Below, piece after piece: positions 43,320-52,729 of a stretch of DNA of 64,000 nucleotides. The notes under the pieces are model-generated. The model was not told the DNA's origin, made no database searches, and saw only the letters and a program-made list of their open reading frames with translations. The position numbers were made by a program, and so were the translations under genes. Source of the stretch: Anaerolineales bacterium (GTDB lineage: Bacteria > Chloroflexota > Anaerolineae > 4572-78 > J111); the NCBI GenBank assembly GCA_015075185.1, contig JABTUW010000002.1:682001-746000 (forward strand). The letters run 5' to 3'. Each line of letters starts with the position of its first letter. Position 1 is the first letter of the stretch.

Positions 43320-43367
43320 CAGGGAAGTTATTCAATCTAAACCCAGCCTGACAAGGAGCCTATCCAG

Positions 43368-43706
43368 ATGAGTGTCGCCGACGATGTCAACGAAATTTTT
43401 GAAAAGATGCCGCAGGCTTTTTTACCGGAAAAAGCGGCTAACCTCAACGCCACCATTCAACTTGAGTTAAGCGGTGAAGGCGGCGGCGATTGGGTTCTCA
43501 AAATTGCCAATGGGACCATTGCCGTGACTCCGGGCCGGACCTCAACCCCGAATCTAACCCTGACCATGGCAGCGACTGATTACATCGCTCTTTCGCGGGG
43601 TGAAGCAAATCCGGTTAGCTTATTTATGGCCGGAAAAATCAAATTGCAGGGGGATATGACCCTGGCCATGAAGTTCCCTGATATGTTTGATCGTAACAAA
43701 GCCTGA
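43368..43706 (+). CDS. SCP2 sterol-carrier domain protein
   Basis: A 112-residue protein that is essentially one SCP2 domain: ATIQLELSGEGGGDWVLKIANG, then PNLTLTMAATDYIALSRGEANP and FMAGKIKLQGDMTLAMKF are typical. Members bind lipids or acyl-CoA in a hydrophobic tunnel. It stands alone with its own promoter and terminator. Whether it serves the neighbouring lipid cluster is not known. Confidence 0.9.
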   Translation: MSVADDVNEIFEKMPQAFLPEKAANLNATIQLELSGEGGGDWVLKIANGTIAVTPGRTSTPNLTLTMAATDYIALSRGEANPVSLFMAGKIKLQGDMTLAMKFPDMFDRNKA

Positions 43707-43734
43707 ACCTCTCTCCTGCGAGATGCTTGATACA

Positions 43735-43764
43735 AAAAGGCGACTGCGTGGGCAGTCGCCTTTT
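43735..43764. terminator. bidirectional intrinsic terminator
   Basis: AAAAGGCGACTGC (43735-43747) and GCAGTCGCCTTTT (43752-43764) form a perfect 13-base stem with a four-base loop and T-runs on both strands. It lies between the convergent SCP2 and cytochrome c genes and serves both. Confidence 0.95.
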
Positions 43765-43788
43765 GGGTTCAATTAAGGCTCAACGAAA

Positions 43789-44535
43789 TCAACCGCCAGA
43801 AACGGACTGGAGATAGGCGATGATGTCGCTAATATTCTCCTCACTCATCCGCTGGGAAAAGTTCTGGGGCATTAAGTTGGGCTGGTACCCTTCGGCAATC
43901 ACCGCATTGGGCTGGACAATAGATTCGTGAACGTAGTCTTCACCCTTGCTAATCACATTCGTCAGCTCCGGCCCAACAACTCCACCTTGCCCGTCAATCG
44001 CATGGCAGCCAACACAACCCATCCCGGTGAAGAGATTCTTGCCCCGTTCTTCGGGGGTATCGCCGGGTACAGGGGTTGGTTCGGCGTTCGGGTCGCCCAG
44101 GTCGGGCGCTGCCTCTTGCCAATTCATAACGTAGGAGACGATGGTGTCAATCTGATCGTTCCGCAGAGGGCCGCCGTAATCAACACTCCAGGTCGGCATG
44201 TTACGGCCATAGTTCGGGTCTGACATCACCGGGCGTCCCCCTCTAATGGTCAGGGTGAGAAAAGATTTCATTGTTCCTTGATACCCAATATCGGCCAGGC
44301 GTTGTTCAAAGAAATATTTGCTGTTAAGGGTAGGACCAACGCCGCCCTCACCCTTGAAACCGTGACACTCGGTACAATACTGGGTGTAAAGCGCCGCCCC
44401 GGCTTCGATGGAACGCCCCTCAAAAGCCTGGGTAAACTCGGCCTGGCGGTCCGCTTCCCCGATCCCGACATAAACAATGCCGCTGATGGAGATGAGCACC
44501 GCTAACAATCCAACCAAAATTCTTGAGTCTATCAT
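43789..44535 (-). CDS. diheme cytochrome c of the bc complex
   Basis: About 248 residues. An uncleaved N-terminal membrane helix (5-26) anchors a periplasmic part with two haem c sites, CTECH (54-58) and CVGCH (174-178), each followed by the usual cytochrome c helix; NMPTW (112-116) and LMPQNF supply distal methionine candidates. It is the last gene of the Rieske - cytochrome b - cytochrome c operon, so it should take electrons from the Rieske protein and pass them to a terminal acceptor. The ATG at 44535 is chosen over a TTG nine bases upstream. Confidence 0.9.
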   Translation of the reverse strand: MIDSRILVGLLAVLISISGIVYVGIGEADRQAEFTQAFEGRSIEAGAALYTQYCTECHGFKGEGGVGPTLNSKYFFEQRLADIGYQGTMKSFLTLTIRGGRPVMSDPNYGRNMPTWSVDYGGPLRNDQIDTIVSYVMNWQEAAPDLGDPNAEPTPVPGDTPEERGKNLFTGMGCVGCHAIDGQGGVVGPELTNVISKGEDYVHESIVQPNAVIAEGYQPNLMPQNFSQRMSEENISDIIAYLQSVSGG

Positions 44536-44549
44536 AATTATCAATCCAC

Positions 44550-46163
44550 TTAAAACTTAGATTCGAGTAAATCGTAACCGGAGTGACGATGCATAAAAAG
44601 TACCTTTTCGAAGGTGCGGGCTTGTTTCTCACCGCCTCCTTCGGGGATTTCTTCCCAGGAAACGGTTATGGTCAGCTTTTTAAGATCGGTCTGCCAATCT
44701 TCAATGGCCATCGTAATATCGCCGTTATCAAAGTTATTATTAGGTCTCTCGCTCTCCCGGTCAACGGCTTCTCTCATCTCGGCCATAACCTGGCCTAATT
44801 TGCCAGAAGGGTAAGTGGTTGGGTCACTGGCCTTATAAGTACCCACAAACAGTTCGTCATAAGAAATCTCTCTAACTTCACCCACGCCTTCTTCGGGCAC
44901 AAACTCCTGCACCAATTCGACCGGTGGCGGCGCGGCGACCCCCCACAGGCCGGTGCCCATGTAAGTCAAAACGACAATAAAGATGATCGTCAAAATCCCA
45001 ACGGTAATCCCAACCTTGCGATTTTTCGCTAACCGGCTGGGGCCGGGGTCAATGTAGGGCACCGCAAAGAGGATCAAAAAGATGATCGTCGGGATAATCA
45101 CGCCCCACAACGTTTTGTCGCCCAGCTTAAGCATGCCCTGCAACCAGAGAAAATACCAGGGCGCCGTGGTATGCAGCGGCGTTTTTAAGGGGTCGGCATG
45201 GTGCTCTAAGGCGGCGGAATAGGCCAGGGCAATATAGACAACCATCCCCGCTATCAAAACTGCCGCCCACATGATCTCGCTGGTGACCAAGTCGGGGAGA
45301 AGGTCAATTTTCCGCTTGGCAGCGGCAATTTTCTCCGGCGGCGCTTCGCCTTCCTCGATGACGGCTGGCAGCGAGATGCTGTGCTCACGGGAAACCTTAT
45401 AATAGTGAATGCTGATAAAGACGATAGCCACCAAGGGCAGCAAAAAGACGTGCAGCAGGTAAAACCTCAGCAATCCCCCGGCCCCAATATCTTGCGAGCC
45501 TCGCAAAATCAAGTTGACCTGATAACCCACCAGCGGGGCCGCTTCGGCCATACTGGTGCCAATGGTCACCGCCCACAGGGCCAATTGATCCCACGGCAGC
45601 AGGTAGCCGCTGAAGCTGAGGAACAGCGTGACCAACAGCAGGACCACCCCGGTTAGCCAGGTAAACTGCCGGGGATGCTTGTACGCCCCGGTGAAGTAAA
45701 CCCTGATCATATGCAGGGTAACGGCGATAACCATCAACTCCGCCCCCAGACGGTGCATATCGCGCAAAAATTTACCAAAGTTCACATTGCTCAAGATATT
45801 GAGCATGTCGTAATAAGCGACCGTTGGTGCGGGAGTGTAGTAAACCATCAAAATGAGGCCGGTGATGGTTTCGATAATAAACAGAAGCGTTGAGAAAAAG
45901 CCCAGGCGGAAGGTGTGGGTAAACCAGGTCGAGCCTTCCTGGTAAAATTTGGGCCGGAGATGGAGCACAAATGATTTGACCTGCGCTCGATAGCGGGGAT
46001 TGGGTTTTTCGGTGGGCGGTTCGCCTCTGAGCAGGGCGCGCGCTTCTTTAACCCCTATCCCAGCCAGAACGGCCCGTGTTGTTTCGTCAATTTTATCGGT
46101 AATTGTCTGCTTAATGCCTTTTTGCGTCAGGTTGTGCAAAAAGCCCATACCGGGAATGTCCAT
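44550..46163 (-). CDS. cytochrome b of a menaquinol-type bc complex
   Basis: A 537-residue fusion of cytochrome b6-like and subunit-IV-like parts in one chain. Haem ligands are His137/His151 and His238/His253 with HX13H and HX14H spacings, the second as in b6. The quinol-site motif usually written PEWY is APWY here (334-337), a change seen in several low-potential quinol enzymes. About nine membrane segments are visible. The C-terminus (450-537) is a long soluble extension with no family I recognise. It lies between the Rieske and cytochrome c genes with short gaps, confirming the operon. Confidence 0.92.
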   Translation of the reverse strand: MDIPGMGFLHNLTQKGIKQTITDKIDETTRAVLAGIGVKEARALLRGEPPTEKPNPRYRAQVKSFVLHLRPKFYQEGSTWFTHTFRLGFFSTLLFIIETITGLILMVYYTPAPTVAYYDMLNILSNVNFGKFLRDMHRLGAELMVIAVTLHMIRVYFTGAYKHPRQFTWLTGVVLLLVTLFLSFSGYLLPWDQLALWAVTIGTSMAEAAPLVGYQVNLILRGSQDIGAGGLLRFYLLHVFLLPLVAIVFISIHYYKVSREHSISLPAVIEEGEAPPEKIAAAKRKIDLLPDLVTSEIMWAAVLIAGMVVYIALAYSAALEHHADPLKTPLHTTAPWYFLWLQGMLKLGDKTLWGVIIPTIIFLILFAVPYIDPGPSRLAKNRKVGITVGILTIIFIVVLTYMGTGLWGVAAPPPVELVQEFVPEEGVGEVREISYDELFVGTYKASDPTTYPSGKLGQVMAEMREAVDRESERPNNNFDNGDITMAIEDWQTDLKKLTITVSWEEIPEGGGEKQARTFEKVLFMHRHSGYDLLESKF

Positions 46164-46197
46164 CGCTGCTTATCCTCCTTGATTAACTCGCCCTGAC

Positions 46198-47241
46198 TTA
46201 AGCCGGAACCAAAACCGGCGCACCTAAAATTCTTCGACCCGTGTCAATCACTAATCTTTCGTCGCCGGTTATTTCTAGCGGGTTGCCATTAGCATCGGTT
46301 TCTTTAACAGAACCATCAGGAGCAATCGCCTGAATCACAAAGCGGTCCAGGCTGCGCCGCGCCGGGCCGGCAATGTAATCTCCCGAAAGCTGGAATTTCG
46401 AGCCGTGACATGGGCACTCAAAGCGATTGGTCATTGGCACCCATTCATACAGACAACCCAGATGCGTACAAACTTTATAAATAGCCAGAACACCTTTGCG
46501 CGCTTCGCCGTTTACCTCGCTGTCAATATTAATCAGCCAGAATTTCCCATCCACGTAAGCTTTAGGCCCGGAGTTTACTTCCGGCAAGGCGCCCGCTGCA
46601 TCGCCAATCGGGAAGGCGCCGCCAAACTGCCCCTCTTTGAAATTGGGGAAGGCAAACCACAACCCCATGCCAATCCCCTGCACCGTGAGCAGGGCAATCG
46701 AGGCCAGCCAGGCATAGTTAAGAAATTCTCGCCGGGTGATATTGGGATCAACCTTTTCTTCGGCAGCTTCAGCTTTGGCTGGAGCAGGTTTGGGCGCAGC
46801 CACTTCGCTCGCCCTGGGTTTAAGGGCAGGCGGGGCCGCCTCTACGAGCCTGGGAGCAGGGTCCGGAACCGGGGCCGCTTCGGCCGGTTTTGGCGCCGGT
46901 GGGGGAGCAGCCACACCGGCAGCTTTAGCCGCTTTGGCCGCCAGAAAAGCCTCACGCTGCGCCCTAACCTCTTCCGGTGTTCGTTTAGTTGCCGGCGCTT
47001 GAGGGGGCAACGTGGGAGCAGTCTCTTGCACGGCTACAGGCTCAGGAGCAGCCACTTCCACTACAGGCTGCGGGCTGGCTTCCGGTTCGGGCGATACCTC
47101 TGCCACCGCCTCGGCTGATGTCGAAGTTGGTTCGGCGGATGTGGTTTGAAGAGGCACATCTTGCCCGGCCGCTCTGGCCGCCTTGCGAGCCAGCCAGGCT
47201 TCTCGCTGCGCTTGAATTTCCTCAGGTGTTTTCTTGGGCAT
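46198..47241 (-). CDS. Rieske iron-sulfur protein with long repetitive N-terminal extension
   Basis: A 347-residue Rieske protein. The cluster ligands are CTHLGC (258-263) and CPCHGS (276-281). A twin-arginine motif TRREFLNYAW (169-178) just before the membrane helix (about 178-200) fits Tat-dependent insertion. What is odd is the first 165 residues: an Ala/Pro-rich region carrying two similar modules, TPEEIQAQREAWLARKAARA (5-24) and TPEEVRAQREAFLAAKAAKA (88-107), which would stay in the cytoplasm. It is the first gene of the bc operon and has a clear promoter 80 bases upstream. Confidence 0.93.
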   Translation of the reverse strand: MPKKTPEEIQAQREAWLARKAARAAGQDVPLQTTSAEPTSTSAEAVAEVSPEPEASPQPVVEVAAPEPVAVQETAPTLPPQAPATKRTPEEVRAQREAFLAAKAAKAAGVAAPPPAPKPAEAAPVPDPAPRLVEAAPPALKPRASEVAAPKPAPAKAEAAEEKVDPNITRREFLNYAWLASIALLTVQGIGMGLWFAFPNFKEGQFGGAFPIGDAAGALPEVNSGPKAYVDGKFWLINIDSEVNGEARKGVLAIYKVCTHLGCLYEWVPMTNRFECPCHGSKFQLSGDYIAGPARRSLDRFVIQAIAPDGSVKETDANGNPLEITGDERLVIDTGRRILGAPVLVPA

Positions 47242-47327
47242 AGGCCAAATATCCTTTCCTCGCTGATGCGGTTATTTACGACCGTGTAGGTGAATTTAAT
47301 TTGGGTTTGTTTGGGCTTGGGTGAGCG

Positions 47328-47356
47328 ATTATAGCACGCCGAAAATTAAATGGCAA
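47328..47356 (-). promoter_or_regulatory. promoter of the bc-complex operon
   Basis: On the reverse strand TTGCCA (47356-47351) and a perfect TATAAT (47333-47328) are 17 bases apart; transcription would begin near 47321, leaving an 80-base leader before the Rieske start. Confidence 0.75.
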
Positions 47357-47432
47357 GCTAAATGTTACAATTTGCACTAGCCTTAAAAATTAAAATTTGC
47401 TCAAAACACAATCCTGAGCGAAAATCAATATT

Positions 47433-48443
47433 ATGGACAAACCACCTGTTTATCCGCTAACCTTTACCCCCGTCTTCCGCGATTACCTTTGGGGTGGACG
47501 CAACTTTGAAACCAAATTTGGCCGGACGCTTCCCCCCGGCATCATTGCCGAAAGTTGGGAAATTTCCGGCCATCCTTCCTCACCCACGGCTGTTGAGAAC
47601 GGCCCTTTAGCCGGACAAACCCTGCCGCAGATCACGCAAACGCTCGGTCTGGATTTGGTAGGCGCCCGCTCAAAGGGAATGCTGGCCCGGGGTAAGTTTC
47701 CCCTGCTCATCAAATTGCTGGATGCCAACCAGCCTCTCTCCGTGCAGGTCCATCCCAACGACGAGTACGCCAACCACCACGAAAACGGCGAGCTGGGCAA
47801 AACCGAAATGTGGTACATCCTCCACGCTGAGCCGGGCGCGTATCTGATCTACGGCCTCAAGCCTGGTGTGACTCCCGCCTCTTTCCGACAGGCTTTGGAA
47901 GCAGGCACCCTGGAAGCCTGTTTGCACCACCTGCCGGTCCGGGCCGGCGATGCTATCTTTATTCCAGCCGGGTCAGTCCACGCGATTATGGATGGAATCA
48001 TACTCGCCGAAATCCAGCAGAACTCCGATACCACCTACCGTGTTTACGATTGGAACCGGTTGAGTGCGGATGGCCAGCCCCGTCCGCTGCATGTTGACAA
48101 AGCCATAGACGTGATCAACTTTGCCCAGATTGAACCGCAGCATTTCTCACCCCAACTGGTTGAAGAAAATGCAGACCTGCGCCGCGAGGTCATTACCGCT
48201 TGCCCCTATTTTAATGTAGAAAGAGTGACTTTTAAGCGAGAGTCTGCTAAATTTAAAGGGCAGGGTGACGGCAGCACGTTCGAGATTTGGGGCAGCATGT
48301 CGGGCCTGGGCTGGGTGAATTGGGCCGGTGCGCCCGTAGAGTTACCCGCCATTCGTTTTACCCTGCTGCCGGCTGCGCTTGGCGAATTTGAAATCGGAGC
48401 GCTGGCCCCCTCGGTCTTCCTGCGGGCCTATGTATCAAATTAG
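47433..48443 (+). CDS. manA: mannose-6-phosphate isomerase, class I
   Basis: A 336-residue zinc enzyme interconverting mannose 6-phosphate and fructose 6-phosphate. The start PLTFTPVFRDYLWGGR, the metal-site segment SVQVHPNDEYA (about 108-118), GKTEMWYIL and the PAGSVHAIMDG loop are typical of the shorter bacterial type. The length is normal for this branch. It is divergent from the Rieske gene and is followed after 29 bases by proA, so the two are possibly co-transcribed though metabolically unrelated. Confidence 0.93.
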   Translation: MDKPPVYPLTFTPVFRDYLWGGRNFETKFGRTLPPGIIAESWEISGHPSSPTAVENGPLAGQTLPQITQTLGLDLVGARSKGMLARGKFPLLIKLLDANQPLSVQVHPNDEYANHHENGELGKTEMWYILHAEPGAYLIYGLKPGVTPASFRQALEAGTLEACLHHLPVRAGDAIFIPAGSVHAIMDGIILAEIQQNSDTTYRVYDWNRLSADGQPRPLHVDKAIDVINFAQIEPQHFSPQLVEENADLRREVITACPYFNVERVTFKRESAKFKGQGDGSTFEIWGSMSGLGWVNWAGAPVELPAIRFTLLPAALGEFEIGALAPSVFLRAYVSN

Positions 48444-48472
48444 ATCGAGAGTGTAGAAGGAGATAATTATGT

Positions 48473-49732
48473 ATGGATAATGAACTGCTGACCAAAGGCC
48501 AGGCGGCCAAAAAAGCGGCGCGGGTATTGGCAACGTTGGACACGGCGACCAAAAACAAGGCCCTCAAAATTATCGCCGAAACCATCATGGAACAAGAGCC
48601 GCTCATTCTGGAGGCTAACGACAAGGATATTGACGCGGGCCGGGCTAACGGCCTGAGCGAAGCGCTGCTCGACCGCCTCCTGCTCACCCCTACCCGCCTG
48701 GAAGGCATCGCCAATGATGTCAAATCCATCATCAACCTGCCCGATCCGGTCGGCGAAGAGTTCGAGAGCCGCCGTCTGCCCAATAGTTTGCAGGTCAGTA
48801 AGCGCCGTATCCCCATTGGCGTCATCGGCGTTATTTACGAAAGCCGGCCCAACGTGACCATTGATATTTCGGCGCTCTGCCTCAAAAGCGGCAACGCCGC
48901 CATTTTGCGCGGTGGCAAAGAGGCGGCCCACTCCAACAAGGCTCTGGCCGAGGCCGTCCGCCTGGGCTGTGCTGCGGCCGGCCTGCCTCTCGAAAGCGCC
49001 CAACTGATTGAATCCACCGACCGCGAGCTAATCAAAGAAATGCTGCAGGCCAATGGCTTGATTGATATGATTATTCCCCGTGGCGGCGCGGCGCTGCACC
49101 AGTTCGCTATCGAAAACGCCACCGTGCCGGTCATTACCGGCGGCATTGGTATTTGCCACGTCTACGTAGACGTAGCCGCCGACCTGACCAAAGTGGCGCC
49201 GATTGTGGTCAATGCCAAAGTGCAGCGCCCCTCGGTCTGCAATGCGATGGACACGCTGCTGGTCCACCAGGCCGTTGCCCCGCAAATTCTGCCCCGCGTG
49301 GCCGACGCCTGGGCCGAACACAAGGTCGAACTCCGCTGCGAGCCGCGCGCTCTGGCCATTTTGGAAGACCATCCGGCGGTCAAACCCGCCGGCCCCGACG
49401 ACTTTGACACGGAGTTCATGGCCCTTATTGCCGCCGTCAAAGTGGTAGACAATCTTGACGAGGCGATAGACCACATCTACACGCACGGCAGCAGCCACAC
49501 CGATGCTATCATCACCGAAGATTACAGCGCCGCCATGCGCTTTGTCAACGAAGTCAATTCGGCTGCGGTCATGATCAACGCCAGCACCCGCTTCAACGAC
49601 GGTGGACAATTTGGCCTGGGCGCCGAGGTCGCCGTGAGTACCCAACCACTCCACGCTCGCGGCCCCATGGGTTTGAAAGAACTGACCACCTACAAATGGG
49701 TCGTTTTGGGCAGCGGCCAGATACGCCCTTGA
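48473..49732 (+). CDS. proA: gamma-glutamyl phosphate reductase (proline synthesis)
   Basis: A 419-residue enzyme reducing glutamyl 5-phosphate to glutamate semialdehyde with NADPH, the second step of proline synthesis. Cys256 in QRPSVCNAMD is the catalytic cysteine; GVIGVIYESRPNVT, GNAAILRGGKEA and FGLGAEVAVSTQPLHARGPM are family signatures. Full length. AAGGAG is nine bases before the ATG. proB is not adjacent. Confidence 0.96.
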   Translation: MDNELLTKGQAAKKAARVLATLDTATKNKALKIIAETIMEQEPLILEANDKDIDAGRANGLSEALLDRLLLTPTRLEGIANDVKSIINLPDPVGEEFESRRLPNSLQVSKRRIPIGVIGVIYESRPNVTIDISALCLKSGNAAILRGGKEAAHSNKALAEAVRLGCAAAGLPLESAQLIESTDRELIKEMLQANGLIDMIIPRGGAALHQFAIENATVPVITGGIGICHVYVDVAADLTKVAPIVVNAKVQRPSVCNAMDTLLVHQAVAPQILPRVADAWAEHKVELRCEPRALAILEDHPAVKPAGPDDFDTEFMALIAAVKVVDNLDEAIDHIYTHGSSHTDAIITEDYSAAMRFVNEVNSAAVMINASTRFNDGGQFGLGAEVAVSTQPLHARGPMGLKELTTYKWVVLGSGQIRP

Positions 49733-49810
49733 GCCATCGGCAGACCCTAAAGGTTTTTGAAACCTTTGAGGTCTTTCATATTTACTGGACTTACGCGGTG
49801 GGTGGAAAAG

Positions 49811-49840
49811 CCCTCCCTAAATCCCTCCCAAAGGGAGGGA
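49811..49840 (+). terminator. CCCTCCC/GGGAGGG hairpin after proA
   Basis: TCCCTCCC (49822-49829) pairs with GGGAGGGA (49833-49840) with a three-base loop; another CCCTCCCT precedes at 49811, allowing two alternative foldings. There is no T-tract, so it may be a dispersed GC-hairpin element instead of a true terminator. The rest of the 207-base gap shows nothing coding. Confidence 0.4.
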
Positions 49841-49939
49841 CTTAAGCTAATTCTCCCCCCTGTGGGCGACTGAAAGGAGGTTAGAGGGGGGCAAATCCTT
49901 CAACTGCGTAACTCCTGTTATATTTACTGGAGTATCAGC

Positions 49940-50422
49940 ATGACCGACAAAAAAACCGCTTTGAAACAAAAGTTGGCCCAGGCCAGAACCGGCTTGGAGA
50001 ACCTGTTGACCTCCCTGCCCGATGCCCACTGGCAGACTCCCGTCATCGGCGAGGGCGATACCTGGACCGTGCTAGATATTGTGGCCCACCTGGTGGAAAA
50101 CGAGCGCGGCATGAGCATCCACGTCCACAAAATCCGGCAGGGCAAGGAAACCGTGCCGGAGGGCTTTGATCTGACCCAATGGAACGCCGGCCTGAAAAGG
50201 CGCAGGGGCAACCCCACCCCGGCCGAACTGCTGGAAGCCCTGGCCCAAACCCGGGCCAAAACTTTAAGCGTGCTGGAGTCCATCGGCCCCGAAGAGTGGG
50301 GCTTGACTGGCCGCCACCCTTCTCGCGGCCCGATTACCATCGAGCAGTATTATGAAACGATGGCCGATCACGACGCCGGCCACACCAACGACATCAAACG
50401 GGTGCTGGGGTTGGCTGAATAG
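49940..50422 (+). CDS. DinB-superfamily protein
   Basis: A 160-residue four-helix-bundle protein of the DinB/DUF1706-like group. The metal-type histidines fit the pattern in WTVLDIVAHLVENERGM (near residue 50) and DHDAGHTNDIKRVLG (near 145-160). Such proteins are thiol-dependent transferases or detoxifying enzymes; this one cannot be assigned more finely. It is monocistronic as far as can be seen. Confidence 0.85.
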   Translation: MTDKKTALKQKLAQARTGLENLLTSLPDAHWQTPVIGEGDTWTVLDIVAHLVENERGMSIHVHKIRQGKETVPEGFDLTQWNAGLKRRRGNPTPAELLEALAQTRAKTLSVLESIGPEEWGLTGRHPSRGPITIEQYYETMADHDAGHTNDIKRVLGLAE

Positions 50423-50634
50423 GACAAGGTTAGAATGTCTTCAGCCAACCATGTATTTTGTGTCTCTCCAATTAAAAGTTAAGTATCAAGATGGGGCTTT
50501 TTCAGCCCTAATATTTAGTTGGTAATTCTTCGTTTCCCCCACATATAGTAGGTCCTTACTTCTTTGCGCACTTTTCAGTTATTATGTATACTACTTATGT
50601 TTATTGAGTTTGACTTACCCATCAAGGCGCAGTC

Positions 50635-52728
50635 ATGACAGGTCATACAAAGTTAAAAGGAAGAAACCTCTCCCCTGCCCCTCTCCGCCTCCTCACTCTC
50701 ACTACTCTCTGCCTCCTGTTTGTCCTCAGCCTGACTTCCACACCCGTCCCACCCACCTACGCCAACCGCTCCCTGCCCACCGACCTGTCTTACAACACCG
50801 AAACAACGTGGATTTTGCCCGGCCTGCCGGATCTGAGCGAAACCTCCGGCTACATTCCTCACAATTTTTCTCACGGCGCAGCCGTTTTTGAAATCGGCGC
50901 TGAGGTCATCCACGGCTTCCGCCCCGGCAAAGTTTACGCCGAAATGTACGCCCGCGACATCGCCTGGGGCATGGAAACGGCCCAGTATTACTACCCCGAC
51001 GAATATTTGCGCGAGCCGATTGAAGCCTACCTGCGCCGGCAGTACACCGCCAGCACGGTCAGTGTGGATGGCGATTTCGGCGTGGTGGCCGGCGCGGGAG
51101 CGATTGGCGGCATCATCACCCCGCAGGGGCGCAGCAACAAACAAACCATCACCACCGACGAAGAAACCAGCCTTATCCACGCCGCTTACCTTTACTACAA
51201 CATGGCTTATGATACGGCGTGGCTGGAAAGTGAGATCAACGGCCTGACCATCATCGAACGGATCAACCGGGCCGCCGATTGGGTCTTCAGTCATCGCTTG
51301 GATAAAAACCTGCAGCTCCTCTGGCGCGGCCACACCACCGACTGGGGCGATGTCAAATTTGAGAAAGGTCCCGGCTATACCGACTACAACCCGGCCCAGG
51401 ATCACCTGACCGCCTCGATCTACGACCAGGCGCTGGCTTACCTGGCGCTGATCGAATTGGCTAAGATGAACGCCGCCGTTGGCAACACCGAGCAAGCCGA
51501 CGCCTGGCAAAGCAAAGCCGAGGCCCTGAAAGCACAAACCAATGCCATTCTCTGGCAGGCCGATAAAGGTTTTTACCTCACCCACGCTCACATTTCGCCG
51601 CTAGAGCATCCCTTCGACGAGTCGAGCATGATCAGTATCGCCAACGCCCTGGCCGTTTACACCGGGCTGACCGATTTTCAGCAGAACCAGGCTATTTTCC
51701 ACAGCCTGGAAGAGGCGCGAGTTCAGGCGGGGGTCAAAAAGCCCGGCCTGTCGCTCTATCCGTTTTATCCCAACCAGTGGCCTAATCTCTTTTTTGATTA
51801 CCTGGGCATGGGCTACGGCAACTATCAAAACGGCGGGGTGTGGGATTGGTGGGGAGGCGTGCAAATTAAAGCGGAGTTTCAGAACGGTTTTGCCGAGGAA
51901 GGGCAGGTCCACCTGCTGCAAGTGGCCAATGACTGGCAGAAGCATCCCGGCAACATCATCGAGTGGCACTCGAGCACCGACCCTCGCCACGAGGGCAGCC
52001 ATTATTACAGCGCCGCCGCCGGAACGATGGGTAGCGCCATTATCGAGGGTTTTTTTGGGGTGGAACTGAACGGCCAGGGGCTAACCCTGCAGCCCCGGCT
52101 GGGACTGAACGACGGCTTTATCCGCGTCTACCAGGCCGCCACTGACCGCTATGCTGCTTACAGCTATGACTGGGACCAGGATGTCACCCGGCTGGATTAT
52201 GGGACCAACGCCGCCGACCCGGTAACCATCAAGGTTTTGAAACTGCGCTCGGAGCAGATTCGGGCGGTAATGCTGGATGGCCGGCCGGTTGAGTTTGAGG
52301 CCGAGACTACCGGGCACGATGTTTACACCGTTTTTAGCGTGCCCAGCGGCCAGCACAGCATCGAAATCGTCAAAGGGCAGCCGCTGGTCCAACCGGCCAG
52401 CGTCGAAGTAGCTCCACCTGACCAACCCGCCTCTACGCCCGGCCCGACGCCTCCCAGCAATGCCCCCAATTTACCTTCCCCGCCTGAAATCGAAGGCGCG
52501 TCCTCGGCCGGAGCCTCCCCTGCCGAACCGGCCGCCACGGCTGAACCCGCTTTGAATCCTGCCGAAGCTCAGCCCCAAGGTCCTGCTGCGTCCAGCGCCA
52601 GCCCAATCAGCGAAAAGACCCGCCAAAATCGAAATGCCTTTTTCCGCTTCATCGGGGCCAGCCTGGCTATCCTCATCAGCCTGCTTTTAATGGTGCTCGT
52701 CGCCCTCCGCCGAGCCAAAGGGTTCTAA
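50635..52728 (+). CDS. surface-anchored six-hairpin glycosidase
   Basis: A 697-residue secreted enzyme. A signal peptide (about 19-40) is followed by an (alpha/alpha)6-barrel glycosidase domain (about 55-500): YARDIAWGMETAQYY, TTDEETSLIHAAYLYYN, HTTDWGDVKFEKG and WDWWGGVQIKAEF are typical of six-hairpin enzymes. A beta-sandwich (500-585), a Pro/Ala linker (590-660) and a C-terminal membrane helix (665-690) follow, so it stays attached to the cell surface. It most likely removes sugars from oligosaccharides; the linkage is not known. It lies next to a DeoR regulator and two sugar-type transporters, in line with a carbohydrate locus. Its stop is one base from the end of the convergent regulator gene. 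Confidence 0.83.
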   Translation: MTGHTKLKGRNLSPAPLRLLTLTTLCLLFVLSLTSTPVPPTYANRSLPTDLSYNTETTWILPGLPDLSETSGYIPHNFSHGAAVFEIGAEVIHGFRPGKVYAEMYARDIAWGMETAQYYYPDEYLREPIEAYLRRQYTASTVSVDGDFGVVAGAGAIGGIITPQGRSNKQTITTDEETSLIHAAYLYYNMAYDTAWLESEINGLTIIERINRAADWVFSHRLDKNLQLLWRGHTTDWGDVKFEKGPGYTDYNPAQDHLTASIYDQALAYLALIELAKMNAAVGNTEQADAWQSKAEALKAQTNAILWQADKGFYLTHAHISPLEHPFDESSMISIANALAVYTGLTDFQQNQAIFHSLEEARVQAGVKKPGLSLYPFYPNQWPNLFFDYLGMGYGNYQNGGVWDWWGGVQIKAEFQNGFAEEGQVHLLQVANDWQKHPGNIIEWHSSTDPRHEGSHYYSAAAGTMGSAIIEGFFGVELNGQGLTLQPRLGLNDGFIRVYQAATDRYAAYSYDWDQDVTRLDYGTNAADPVTIKVLKLRSEQIRAVMLDGRPVEFEAETTGHDVYTVFSVPSGQHSIEIVKGQPLVQPASVEVAPPDQPASTPGPTPPSNAPNLPSPPEIEGASSAGASPAEPAATAEPALNPAEAQPQGPAASSASPISEKTRQNRNAFFRFIGASLAILISLLLMVLVALRRAKGF

Positions 52729-52729
52729 C

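Noticed and set aside
46405..47118. Forward Arg/Phe/Gly-rich frame opposite the Rieske gene
   Set aside because: Its odd composition is the reverse reading of the Ala/Pro-rich Rieske extension; no start signal.
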